From Granulicella mallensis MP5ACTX8 (lineage in GTDB: Bacteria > Acidobacteriota > Terriglobia > Terriglobales > Acidobacteriaceae), in contig NC_016631.1 of the NCBI RefSeq assembly GCF_000178955.2, positions 1,364,001 through 1,428,000 on the forward strand: a stretch of 64,000 nucleotides of DNA, in the 5' to 3' direction. The position numbers and the translations under genes were made by a program. Shown here one piece after another: positions 53,879-61,363 of this stretch. How positions within the stretch are numbered: position 1 is the stretch's first letter; each line of letters starts with the position of its first letter. The notes under the pieces were generated by a model, which saw only the letters and a program-made list of their open reading frames with translations, did no database searches and was not told the origin of the DNA.

Positions 53879-53984
53879 AGCAGTTTCGGCTTTACTCGTT
53901 ATCCCGGGAAAGGAGGAGGGTGGTTTCCTTGGTGAAAACCACACATACGGCTTTCGCTCCTGTAAATGCCAAGCCGAAGCTGCT
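53879..53984. repeat. Intergenic element with outer inverted repeat and inner hairpin
   Basis: Outer arms AGCAGTTTCGGCTT (53879-53892) and AAGCCGAAGCTGCT (53971-53984) pair with one mismatch. Inside, GTGGTTT and AAACCAC form a small hairpin. The size (~106 bp) and nested plan resemble the 115-bp MITE-like element, but the sequence differs. Confidence 0.6.
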
Positions 53985-54028
53985 GTAGCGGACGACGCGG
54001 TGTAGGCTAAAAGCGACAGGAGGAATCC

Positions 54029-54586
54029 ATGGCGACGGCGACAATCTATCCTGCTCCTGAGACCCAAGACAAGTATGTGCCGGTGGAAGTTTATCTGACT
54101 TCCATGTATCACCCTGACTGCGACTACGTTGACGGCAAGTTATTGGAGAGAAACGTGGGGGAGCTACCGCACGGCAAGTTGCAATCCTTTTTCGGCTGGT
54201 ATTTTCGCAATCACAATGACGAATGGCAGATCGAAGTAAGTACGGAGCAGCGTGTCCAGGTATCGGAGACGCGCTATCGGATTCCCGATGTCAGCATCAT
54301 TTCGCGGGACGCCCCCGAGGAACTCATCCTTCTAACCCCGCCTGTCCTGTGCATCGAAATTCTCTCGCGAGAGGACCGCATGAGCGAGATGCAGGACCGC
54401 GTCGAGGATTACATCGCTATGGGAGTACGTGCTGTATGGGTGGTAGATCCGTGGCGCAGAAAAGCGTTTTCCGTTACGACGGACGGACTGCTTCATCCAG
54501 AGCCTGTGACGCTCCAGGTGCCCGGAAGCGAGATTCGAGTGCCAGTTGCAGAGATCTTTCGCGAACTGGATCGCAAAAAAAATTAA
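54029..54586 (+). CDS. Uma2-family putative restriction-endonuclease-fold protein
   Basis: 185 residues. Uma2/DUF820 family with a PD-(D/E)xK core: RIPDVSIIS supplies the Asp, VLCIEILSRED supplies the E-x-x, preceded by YVDGKLLERNVGELPHGKLQ. Members are abundant in cyanobacteria and other environmental bacteria, and their biological role is not established. Single gene, divergent from ftsY, with AGGAGG ~6 bases before the ATG. Confidence 0.88.
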   Translation: MATATIYPAPETQDKYVPVEVYLTSMYHPDCDYVDGKLLERNVGELPHGKLQSFFGWYFRNHNDEWQIEVSTEQRVQVSETRYRIPDVSIISRDAPEELILLTPPVLCIEILSREDRMSEMQDRVEDYIAMGVRAVWVVDPWRRKAFSVTTDGLLHPEPVTLQVPGSEIRVPVAEIFRELDRKKN

Positions 54587-54600
54587 GCTCTGGCCAATCT

Positions 54601-55593
54601 TTACTCCGTCCGGCCCGGCCGTGCCATCAACTCACGAATCGCATCCTTCGGGCTCTTGTCCTTATGCAGGATCGCCGCCATCTGCTCGGTGATCGGCATC
54701 TCCACGCCATAGCGGGCCGCCAGGCCGAGCGCAGCAGTAGTGCTGCGAACGCCTTCGGCAACCTTGCCGTTCAGCCCGGCGATGATATCCGGCAGTTTGC
54801 GTCCCTTGCCCAGCTCCACGCCGACCGTGCGATTGCGTGAAAGGCTGCCGGTGCAGGTCAGCACCAGGTCGCCAACCCCCGAGAGTCCGGCCATCGTATC
54901 CCGGCGTCCCCCGCAGGCTACGGCGAGCCGCGTAATCTCCGCGATGCCGCGTGTGATGAGTGCCGCAGCAGAGTTCGAGCCCAGCTCCAGGCCGGTGACG
55001 ATGCCCGCAGCCAGCGCGATGACGTTCTTCAGCGCTCCCCCGAGTTCGGTTCCGGTTACGTCCTCATTGCGATACACACGCAGCGAGGCCGACGTGAAGT
55101 CATCCTGCAGAGACTTGCCGAGCAGAGGGTCGTCGGTGGCGATGGTGATCGCGGTCGGCATGCCCGCGGCGACCTCCTGAGCGAACGAGGGGCCTCCTAG
55201 GGTGCCGATGGGATTGTCGCCGTGCTCCTTCATAACCTGCGACATGCGCAGAAAGGTCTTCTCCTCGATCCCTTTGCTGGCCGAGAGCAGTACCTGGTGC
55301 GGCTGTAGCGCGGGGGCGATCTCCGTCATGACGGCGCGCAGATGTTGCGACGGGGTGACACAGAGGATGATGTCCGCGCCCTCGATGGCCTTAACGAGCT
55401 TAGAGGTGATGTGAATCCCCATCGGCACGATGAAGCCGGGCAGGTAGCGCAGGTTCTCGCCGGTCTCGGTAAGCTCCGCCGCGTGCGCGGGCGAGTGTGC
55501 CCAGAGGCAGAGCTCATGCCCGCCTCGCCGGGCCAGAGAGACTGCCAATGCTGTTCCCCACGACCCCGCACCGATCACAGCTATCCGGCTCAT
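54601..55593 (-). CDS. gpsA: Glycerol-3-phosphate dehydrogenase [NAD(P)+]
   Basis: 330 residues. N-terminal Rossmann motif AVIGAGSWGTALAVSLARRG; GGALKNVIALAAGI with the catalytic Lys; and LSGVGDLVLTCTGSLSRNRT. It reduces dihydroxyacetone phosphate to sn-glycerol 3-phosphate for phospholipids. The start overlaps the plsY stop by 4 nt (ATGA), so plsY-gpsA form an operon supplying and using glycerol 3-phosphate. Confidence 0.96.
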   Translation of the reverse strand: MSRIAVIGAGSWGTALAVSLARRGGHELCLWAHSPAHAAELTETGENLRYLPGFIVPMGIHITSKLVKAIEGADIILCVTPSQHLRAVMTEIAPALQPHQVLLSASKGIEEKTFLRMSQVMKEHGDNPIGTLGGPSFAQEVAAGMPTAITIATDDPLLGKSLQDDFTSASLRVYRNEDVTGTELGGALKNVIALAAGIVTGLELGSNSAAALITRGIAEITRLAVACGGRRDTMAGLSGVGDLVLTCTGSLSRNRTVGVELGKGRKLPDIIAGLNGKVAEGVRSTTAALGLAARYGVEMPITEQMAAILHKDKSPKDAIRELMARPGRTE

Positions 55594-56219
55594 GCCTGTA
55601 CCCCTTCAGTCTTGTCCTTTTTGCTTCCAAACTTGTTTTCTTTGCCCTGCAGCAGCCTCGAGATGTTGGCGTGATGCTTGACGATGACCAGCAAAGAGAT
55701 GAAGACCATACTGCCGATAGCAACCGGCGAGTGATCCGGAGAAAACTTCACGAACAGGAGCGGCAGCACGACTGCGCCAAGGATTGACGCCAGGGAAACG
55801 TATCGTGTCAGCGCGAAGATGACGATGAAGATGCCGAGTGCGGCCAAAGCTGAGGGCCACGAAAGCGCGAGGTAGATGCCCAGCGCGCTGGCAACTCCCT
55901 TGCCGCCGCGGAAGCCCAGCCACACCGGAAACACATGGCCCAGGATGGCTGCGACGGCGGCCAGGGGCGCGAGGTCGAGGCTGCTGGAAGGCGCGAAGTG
56001 TTTCGCGATCAGGACGGCGGCAATGCCTTTCGAGCAGTCCAGTAGCAGAGTGAGAATGCCGAGACCCTTGGCTCCGGAGCGCGCCACGTTGGTGGCGCCG
56101 ATGTTCCCGCTGCCGGTGGCGCGGATATCCTCCTTGCGGAAGATGAGCACAAGGAGGTAGCCGAAGGGGATAGACCCGAGCAGATAGGCAATCGCGAGGA
56201 TGAGAATGGAGGTCTTCAT
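55590..56219 (-). CDS. plsY: Acyl-phosphate:glycerol-3-phosphate acyltransferase
   Basis: 209 residues, five or so membrane helices. PlsY motifs: ATGSGNIGATNVARSG, WLGFRGGKGVA, and a basic C-terminal tail. It transfers acyl from acyl-phosphate to glycerol 3-phosphate, the first step in phosphatidate synthesis. It is translationally coupled to gpsA. Confidence 0.95.
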   Translation of the reverse strand: MKTSILILAIAYLLGSIPFGYLLVLIFRKEDIRATGSGNIGATNVARSGAKGLGILTLLLDCSKGIAAVLIAKHFAPSSSLDLAPLAAVAAILGHVFPVWLGFRGGKGVASALGIYLALSWPSALAALGIFIVIFALTRYVSLASILGAVVLPLLFVKFSPDHSPVAIGSMVFISLLVIVKHHANISRLLQGKENKFGSKKDKTEGVQA

Positions 56220-56273
56220 AAGAACCGGGCTGACTTGTCGAGTGTAGCAAGGAGGCTTCTGGAAACAGCTTTG

Positions 56274-57527
56274 TTACTGGAAGCTGCGACGCAGCATCTC
56301 CAGGGCGTGCTCCGAGGCCCACAGGCGCACGCGATCGCGGTCCCCAGCGATTTCGAGCCGTTTGACCTGGGTGTCGTCCTGGTCGGCCAGCCCGATATAG
56401 ACCAGCCCGGCCGGTTTACCGGCGTCCGGTCCGGTCGTTATCGGCGGTCCGGCGATACCCGTGATGCTGAGCCCCAGCGAGCTTCCAGTGCGCCTGCGGA
56501 TGCCCTCGGCGAGCGCCCGCGCGACCTCCTCGCTGACCGCGCCCTTCTCTGCGATCAACTCCGCCGGCACATCCGCAAAGACCGTCTTCATCGCGTTGGT
56601 GTACACGACCACGCCGCCTGCAAAGTTCCGGGAGCTATTAGGGATTCTTGTGAGGCGTTCCGCGAAGAGTCCGCCGGTGCAGCTCTCCGCCGCGCTCAGG
56701 GTCAGGCCGCGCAGCCCGAGCATTAGCAGCACGACCTCCTCGAGCGACTCTCCGTGAGAGGAGAAGATATCGTCGCCCATCTCCTGCTCGACGAGCTCGG
56801 CGACCGCGTCGACCCGCGCCTGGGCCTCCTCCATCGTTGGCTTGGAGCAGAGGAAGTGCAGTTGGATCTCTCCGGAGCCCGCCAGGATCGTCGTCTCGAC
56901 GTCGCTGAACTGCTGGTAGATCGGTGCGGTGCGCGCATCGACCTGGCTTTCAGGGATCAGCGCCATGCGCAGCAGCCGCTTGGCGAGCGAACGCCGAGGC
57001 AGGGAGAGGGCAAGCCTAGGAACACACTCGTCGTCGAAGAGCGGCATAAGCTCCTTCGGCGGTCCGGGAAGCAGGATCACGATCTTGCGATGGCCCTCAA
57101 ACGAGAGGTCGAGCCACTGCCCGGGAGCGCTGCCGTTCTTGTTGGTCAGCAGCTCGGCTCCGTCGAGCACGTCCGCCTGGCGCTGGTTGTTGGGCGGCAT
57201 CGCCATGCGGCGGGCGATAAAGCGCCGCTGCAGCTCGACCAGCACGGAGGGCTCGCGGTGCAACTCAAGGCCAAGTGCCTCGGCGGCGCATTCGCGCGTC
57301 AGGTCGTCCTCCGTCGGCCCCAGGCCGCCCGAAAGGAGGACGATATCGGCACGGCGCAGTGCGATGCGTATGGCATCGACCAGATGCTGCCGGTTGTCGC
57401 CGACGATGGTCTTGAAGGCGACCGAGACCCCAAGGTCGTTGAGACCTTGCGTGAGATACAGCGAATTCGTGTCCTGACGATGGGGAGTCAGCATCTCGGA
57501 ACCGACGGCGATAATTTCAGCGATCAT
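56274..57527 (-). CDS. cinA: CinA-like protein (nicotinamide nucleotide amidase/ADP-ribose pyrophosphatase family)
   Basis: 417 residues from the ATG at 57527; the frame runs further upstream through the MITE-like repeat but that part is not coding. The N-terminal MoCF-like (COG1058) domain begins IAEIIAVGSEMLTPHRQDTN and includes LLSGGLGPTEDDLTRE; the C-terminal CinA amidase domain has LSAAESCTGGLFAERLTRIP and GVVVYTNAMK. Characterised members recycle NMN. It lies 55 bp upstream of the plsY-gpsA pair on the same strand. Confidence 0.93.
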   Translation of the reverse strand: MIAEIIAVGSEMLTPHRQDTNSLYLTQGLNDLGVSVAFKTIVGDNRQHLVDAIRIALRRADIVLLSGGLGPTEDDLTRECAAEALGLELHREPSVLVELQRRFIARRMAMPPNNQRQADVLDGAELLTNKNGSAPGQWLDLSFEGHRKIVILLPGPPKELMPLFDDECVPRLALSLPRRSLAKRLLRMALIPESQVDARTAPIYQQFSDVETTILAGSGEIQLHFLCSKPTMEEAQARVDAVAELVEQEMGDDIFSSHGESLEEVVLLMLGLRGLTLSAAESCTGGLFAERLTRIPNSSRNFAGGVVVYTNAMKTVFADVPAELIAEKGAVSEEVARALAEGIRRRTGSSLGLSITGIAGPPITTGPDAGKPAGLVYIGLADQDDTQVKRLEIAGDRDRVRLWASEHALEMLRRSFQ

Positions 57528-57545
57528 GGGTGGCTTGTTTGATGC

Positions 57546-57660
57546 TAGAGCAAGTCTCCTGTTGCTGGGAAATTGCAACGGGCGTGCATGACCGTTTTTC
57601 TGGGGAAAAACGGTCATGAATGTCGTGGTTTCGCTTTACACCTACAGGAGATTTGCTCTA
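57546..57660. repeat. MITE-like palindromic element, copy 2 (115 bp)
   Basis: Terminal repeats TAGAGCAAGTCTCCTGT and ACAGGAGATTTGCTCTA (one mismatch between them) enclose an inner 13-bp stem CATGACCGTTTTT/AAAAACGGTCATG. About 90% identical to copy 1 at 11640-11754 and in the same orientation. Again its last three bases supply the TAG stop of the minus-strand gene next to it (57658-57660). It ends 19 bp before the cinA start codon. Confidence 0.88.
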
Positions 57661-58497
57661 TCGCGAACGGAATCGATTGAATGACCGAGGAGGTGGTGGA
57701 GGAGTTTCAGCCGAGAGCAGGGCCTCAGGATTGAAGGCCTTCTCCTTGCGCCGGGCCCTTCCCAGGTCGAGCTCATAACGCCTCATCGCCATGCCGATGT
57801 TTCCCTTGACCAGCGCGGCGAGTTCCGCAAGCAGATCGCGGCCCCTGAGTGCCTCCTCGGCGGTACGTTCTTTGAGCAGAGCCATCTCGGATTGTCCAAG
57901 AGCTTCAATCTCGGCGGCGACGATCTCGAGGTCCTCCTTTGCCCGCTCGATCTGCATGAGCGTGCGTGCGAGGGCGGAAACCATATCCTCGGAGCTCCAT
58001 GAATCGGTAGAAGGGTCGTAGCCGTTAAGCATGCGCTGCAGGACGGCTGCGTCATCGCGGCGATAGGCTTCGTTCGCCTGGGCCATCAGGTGGGTGCGAT
58101 GGCGCTCGTCGTGGTCGTTGATAGCGAAGTCCGGGTGGATGAGCTTGGCGACCTCGCGGAAGAGGATCTTGAGATCCAGCGAGGGTTCAGGGGCTTGCAC
58201 TTCGGGGACTGCGACTTCGGGCTTCTGCGCGGCCTCGCGAGCATAGCGCTCGCGCTCCTCGGGGGTCTCCTGGGAGACCTTCAACTCGGCGATGCGCTCC
58301 TCCCACTCATCCAGTTGACGATAAAGCACACCGACCTGGCGAATGTAGCGAGCCTCAAAGCTGAGGATCTGGTGGCGCAGATGTTCCAGCTCCAGCTCGC
58401 GTTCAGCCAGCAACTTGCGGATGGAGGCGAGCTCGTGACGCTGGCGGCCGAGTTCGACCTCCTCAGGCGTGGGCTCGCGGAAGATTGCTGTGGACAT
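57658..58497 (-). CDS. Coiled-coil protein with J-like domain
   Basis: 279 residues from the ATG at 58497 (MSTAIFREP). An N-terminal coiled coil (ASIRKLLAERELELEHLRHQ) and a Pro/Glu-rich linker are followed at ~120-175 by a J-domain-like segment: LFREVAKLIHPDFAIND with the HPD tripeptide, then AQANEAYRRDDAAVLQRML. A second helical region and a Pro-rich tail (PPPPPRSF) end it. J-domains recruit Hsp70, and this could be a specialised co-chaperone. Client unknown. The stop lies in the MITE-like repeat. Confidence 0.75.
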   Translation of the reverse strand: MSTAIFREPTPEEVELGRQRHELASIRKLLAERELELEHLRHQILSFEARYIRQVGVLYRQLDEWEERIAELKVSQETPEERERYAREAAQKPEVAVPEVQAPEPSLDLKILFREVAKLIHPDFAINDHDERHRTHLMAQANEAYRRDDAAVLQRMLNGYDPSTDSWSSEDMVSALARTLMQIERAKEDLEIVAAEIEALGQSEMALLKERTAEEALRGRDLLAELAALVKGNIGMAMRRYELDLGRARRKEKAFNPEALLSAETPPPPPRSFNRFRSR

Positions 58498-58612
58498 CGG
58501 TGAAATAAAACTCCGTCGATTCAATTATCTATGAACGTCCGGGGAACATGCCCGTAACGGATGACACCGTGCGGGGCAATACAGATAGAGAAAACAAAGC
58601 CAGAGCGCAGCA

Positions 58613-59008
58613 CTAGGTTGTGTCTGACGAATCGAAGACCCCAGCCTTGGAGCGAAACCAGGCTCGCTGCACGCATAGCTTTTGTTTTGCGTTTCCCCAC
58701 AGAGCCGTCATCCTGAGCGAAGCGTCCCAGCCTTTGGGGACGCGTCCGTTCGACTACGCTCAGGACCGAAGGACCCCGAGGGTTAACCTCTTGCCTAAAC
58801 CTTTTGCACCTTTTCAACCCCAAGCGCTTGAGCCTGGACTCTCGTGCTGGAAAAGGTCCCAACAGTAAGGGTGAGATCAAGTCCCTCGGGGTCCTTCGAC
58901 TGCGCACCTCGCAAAAAAACGCGAGGCGCTTCGCTCAGGATGACGCTCCTGTGGGGGAGTAAAATATGTGATTCGTTGCTATCCACGATTCGTCAAACAC
59001 TACCTGGT
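58613..59008. repeat. Large composite inverted repeat with GTCATCCTGAGCGAAG arms
   Basis: Three nested arm pairs in mirror order: AGGTTGTGTCTGACGAATCG at ~58615-58634 with its near-complement at ~58987-59006; CCCCACAG...GTCATCCTGAGCGAAGCG (58696-58724) with CGCTTCGCTCAGGATGAC (58927-58944) and flank; and GGACCGAAGGACCCCGAGGG (~58763-58782) with CCCTCGGGGTCCTTCGAC (58883-58900). A GC hairpin sits near 58910-58925. The whole 58498-58992 gap shows no convincing gene. Confidence 0.8.
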
Positions 59009-59409
59009 CCAGTCCTGCGCGAGGCTCCTTTGAGAATCCCAAGATAGGCCGCGCACGCTGCGGCTCCAAGCAACGCACTCTTCCATGCGATCTCCTGGAA
59101 CCACGCTGTCGTGGGCATCTGAGCCGGGGGCGCATGCCGATAGAAATGATGGGCTTCGACGAAAGCAACGATTGAAGCGATCGCCGCCCCAGTCAGGGCA
59201 AAAACGACCGGCTGCCAGGCGCGAAGATTGTCAGAGATCACAACAAAGGGCAGCAGCAGAAGCCAGCAGGGCAGGATCACCAGCAGCGATCCAAGGGCCA
59301 GCAGGAGAAAGTACCGATCCATGTGGCCGTTATCTACAAAGAAGGCGGCCACGGCAGCAGCGGCAAAAGCGATGAGTGCAAACAGCAGAATCCGCTTCCC
59401 ACGGCTCAT
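58993..59409 (-). CDS. Small four-helix membrane protein, function unknown
   Basis: 138 residues, mostly hydrophobic. Membrane segments are near 7-24 (RILLFALIAFAAAAVAAFF), 32-56 (YFLLLALGSLLVILPCWLLL), 67-86 and 109-128. No recognised domain or motif. The ATG overlaps the stop of the propeller gene upstream (ATGA), so the two are translationally coupled. The last codons lie within the big composite inverted repeat. Confidence 0.7.
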   Translation of the reverse strand: MSRGKRILLFALIAFAAAAVAAFFVDNGHMDRYFLLLALGSLLVILPCWLLLLPFVVISDNLRAWQPVVFALTGAAIASIVAFVEAHHFYRHAPPAQMPTTAWFQEIAWKSALLGAAACAAYLGILKGASRRTGPGSV

Positions 59410-60452
59410 GCAAGCGGTCTCCCTTGGATACCCAGGTCGACATGGAAGATCGTCGTGTTGGTCGCCAGGGCGGCACAGCCGTCCTCAAGGAAGGCGAGGC
59501 CGACGAGATCGTTGCCCGAAACGATAAGTTCAGCTTGGCGGTCGTGGTTAATCTTTACGATCCCACGGCGTCCGTGCAGAGAGGCCGCGACATAAAGATT
59601 TCCGTCCACATCGAAGGCCATGCCCTGTGGACGTCCCAGGCCACGATAGAAGACAGTGGCATTGCCCTGGGGGTCGATGGCGTGGATCGACTGGTTGGAC
59701 GACGTGGTGGGCGCGGTCACGAGCAGCACCCCGTCATCGCGGAACGCCAGGTGATAGGCGGCGACGGAGGGTTCGAGGGTCGCAAACACAAAGATCTCCC
59801 GCTCGCGATTGATCTTGAAGATGGTGCCTGAGCGATCGCCGACAAAGAGGCTGCCTTCGCGATCGAAAGCAATGCCCGTAGCGATACCCATGCCCTCGGC
59901 GAAGGTGGAGATCGCACCGTGCGGCGAGATGCGATAGACAGTCCCCTCGGCGCGTGAGCTGGCGTAGAGATGGCCGTCGCCGTCGAAGGCCAGCGCCGAG
60001 ACGTTCATCAGATCGCGCACGAAGGGCCGCACCTGGAGGTCGCGGTCGATACGGAAGATCGACACAGGCACGCGTTCGCCGCGTGGCCCGGAGACCATCG
60101 CAAAGAGATTGCCGTCTGCGTCGACCGCGGGGTTTGAGACGAGGTGCAGGTTCTCGGCCATCGGGATAGCGATGTTCGCGTGGAGGATGTTGCTGGTCAG
60201 TCCATCGCGATGGAAGACGAGATCGCTGGCGATGGCACCCTCGGGCACGCGCACAAGAGCCCGTGTGTCGCGGCTGAGGTCGAGCGTAGCCGCAGCTTCG
60301 CCAAAGAACGCCTGGGGGATCTGCGGCTCGGGCGTGGCGGGGCGCAGCAGGCGGCTGCCGAAGACCTCGAAGCTGCCGCCTGGGATGGCTGCCTTGGGGG
60401 TCAGGTGGTCGAGATGCGGAGCGTCGGGCCGGGTTGGATTCAACAGGTTCAT
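59406..60452 (-). CDS. IPT/TIG-like plus NHL/SMP-30-type beta-propeller protein
   Basis: 348 residues, no signal peptide. Residues ~12-85 look like an IPT/TIG immunoglobulin-like domain (LTPKAAIPGGSFEVFGSRL). From ~100 on, six repeats of the NHL/SMP-30 type are visible (NPAVDADGNLFAM, ALAFDGDGHLYASSR, GIAFDREGSLFVGDRSG, HLAFRDDGVLLVTAPT, GMAFDVDGNLYVAASL). It resembles gluconolactonase-like propellers. Function unknown; the downstream coupled membrane protein may be its partner. Confidence 0.8.
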   Translation of the reverse strand: MNLLNPTRPDAPHLDHLTPKAAIPGGSFEVFGSRLLRPATPEPQIPQAFFGEAAATLDLSRDTRALVRVPEGAIASDLVFHRDGLTSNILHANIAIPMAENLHLVSNPAVDADGNLFAMVSGPRGERVPVSIFRIDRDLQVRPFVRDLMNVSALAFDGDGHLYASSRAEGTVYRISPHGAISTFAEGMGIATGIAFDREGSLFVGDRSGTIFKINREREIFVFATLEPSVAAYHLAFRDDGVLLVTAPTTSSNQSIHAIDPQGNATVFYRGLGRPQGMAFDVDGNLYVAASLHGRRGIVKINHDRQAELIVSGNDLVGLAFLEDGCAALATNTTIFHVDLGIQGRPLA

Positions 60453-60494
60453 CTATCGGTAAGCGTAGACGCGGCGAAGGGCGAAGGCAAACAT

Positions 60495-61007
60495 CTAGAA
60501 GAAGCGGCCCACAATCAGCGCTATGATCAGCGCGAACACTCCTGCCACAACATCGTCGAGCATGATCCCCGTGCCCTCCGGTAGCGCTTCAAATTTGCGG
60601 ATGGGCCAGGGCTTGAAGATGTCGAACAGCCGGAAGAGAACCAGCGAAAGCACCGCATGTTGCCAGTTGGGCCGAACGGCGATAAGCGCGATCAACTGCC
60701 CCGCGACCTCGTCGACAACGACGAACCCAGGATCTTCACGGCCAGCTTCGCGCGCGACGATCGTCGACGCAGGAATGCCGATCAGGGTGACGGCCACGGC
60801 GGCAATCACAGTCCCAATAGCAAGAGCGCTGAACGTAGCCTGGAACGCGTGGGCGGCACCGTACCAAAGCAGTACCGCCGCGATAGACCCGTAGGTTCCC
60901 GGCCCAGGCTTGAGCAACCCTGCACCGAAGAAGGTACCGAGAGCCCAGGCCCATTTTGTTTTGGGTCCGCGAAGTTCAGAGATGGAGACGCTTGGCTGAT
61001 GAGCCAT
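60495..61007 (-). CDS. pgpA: Phosphatidylglycerophosphatase A
   Basis: 170 residues from the ATG at 61007, which shares its A with the yacG stop (TAATG). PgpA family, with ALGTFFGAGLLKPGPGTYGS, DPGFVVVDEVAGQLIAL and RLFDIFKPWPIRKFE carrying the acidic active-site residues; about four membrane segments. It dephosphorylates phosphatidylglycerophosphate in phospholipid synthesis. Confidence 0.93.
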   Translation of the reverse strand: MAHQPSVSISELRGPKTKWAWALGTFFGAGLLKPGPGTYGSIAAVLLWYGAAHAFQATFSALAIGTVIAAVAVTLIGIPASTIVAREAGREDPGFVVVDEVAGQLIALIAVRPNWQHAVLSLVLFRLFDIFKPWPIRKFEALPEGTGIMLDDVVAGVFALIIALIVGRFF

Positions 61008-61234
61008 TAGTTCTTCCACTTCGATTCATCGGTCGGGTGTTGCTGCTGCTGGGCGTGTTCGAGATCTTCCAACAGATCCGGGTCGAGGATCGGCGAGCTG
61101 ATCTTGTAGTCACCCGAAGCCCATTTGCCGAGATCGATGGTACGGCAGCGCTCGGAGCAGAAGGGGACCTCAGGCGTGTCGAGGGGAACGTCCTTACGGC
61201 AGATGGGGCAGCGGAGTGTTTTGGTCTCAGGCAT
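61007..61234 (-). CDS. yacG: DNA gyrase inhibitor YacG
   Basis: 75 residues from the ATG at 61234. Zinc site CPIC...FCSERCR with the highly conserved CRTIDLGKWASGDYKI stretch. In E. coli YacG binds gyrase and blocks DNA binding. The C-terminal tail is acidic and Gln-rich. Overlaps pgpA by one base (TAATG). Confidence 0.93.
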   Translation of the reverse strand: MPETKTLRCPICRKDVPLDTPEVPFCSERCRTIDLGKWASGDYKISSPILDPDLLEDLEHAQQQQHPTDESKWKN

Positions 61235-61363
61235 GGCAAACTTAAGTTTAGATGATGAAGCGGACGAGGCAGCCTTCTGCACGATCCAGGGTCAACTGCC
61301 CTGAATCACCGCATCGGCATTTTTTTGCGGCTCACCTGAATCTGTCGATGCCGCAGCACGGCA

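Noticed and set aside
58521-58907. Open frames of 60-130 codons in the gap after the J-like gene
   Set aside because: They run through the arms of the composite inverted repeat and encode low-complexity sequence with no family pattern.
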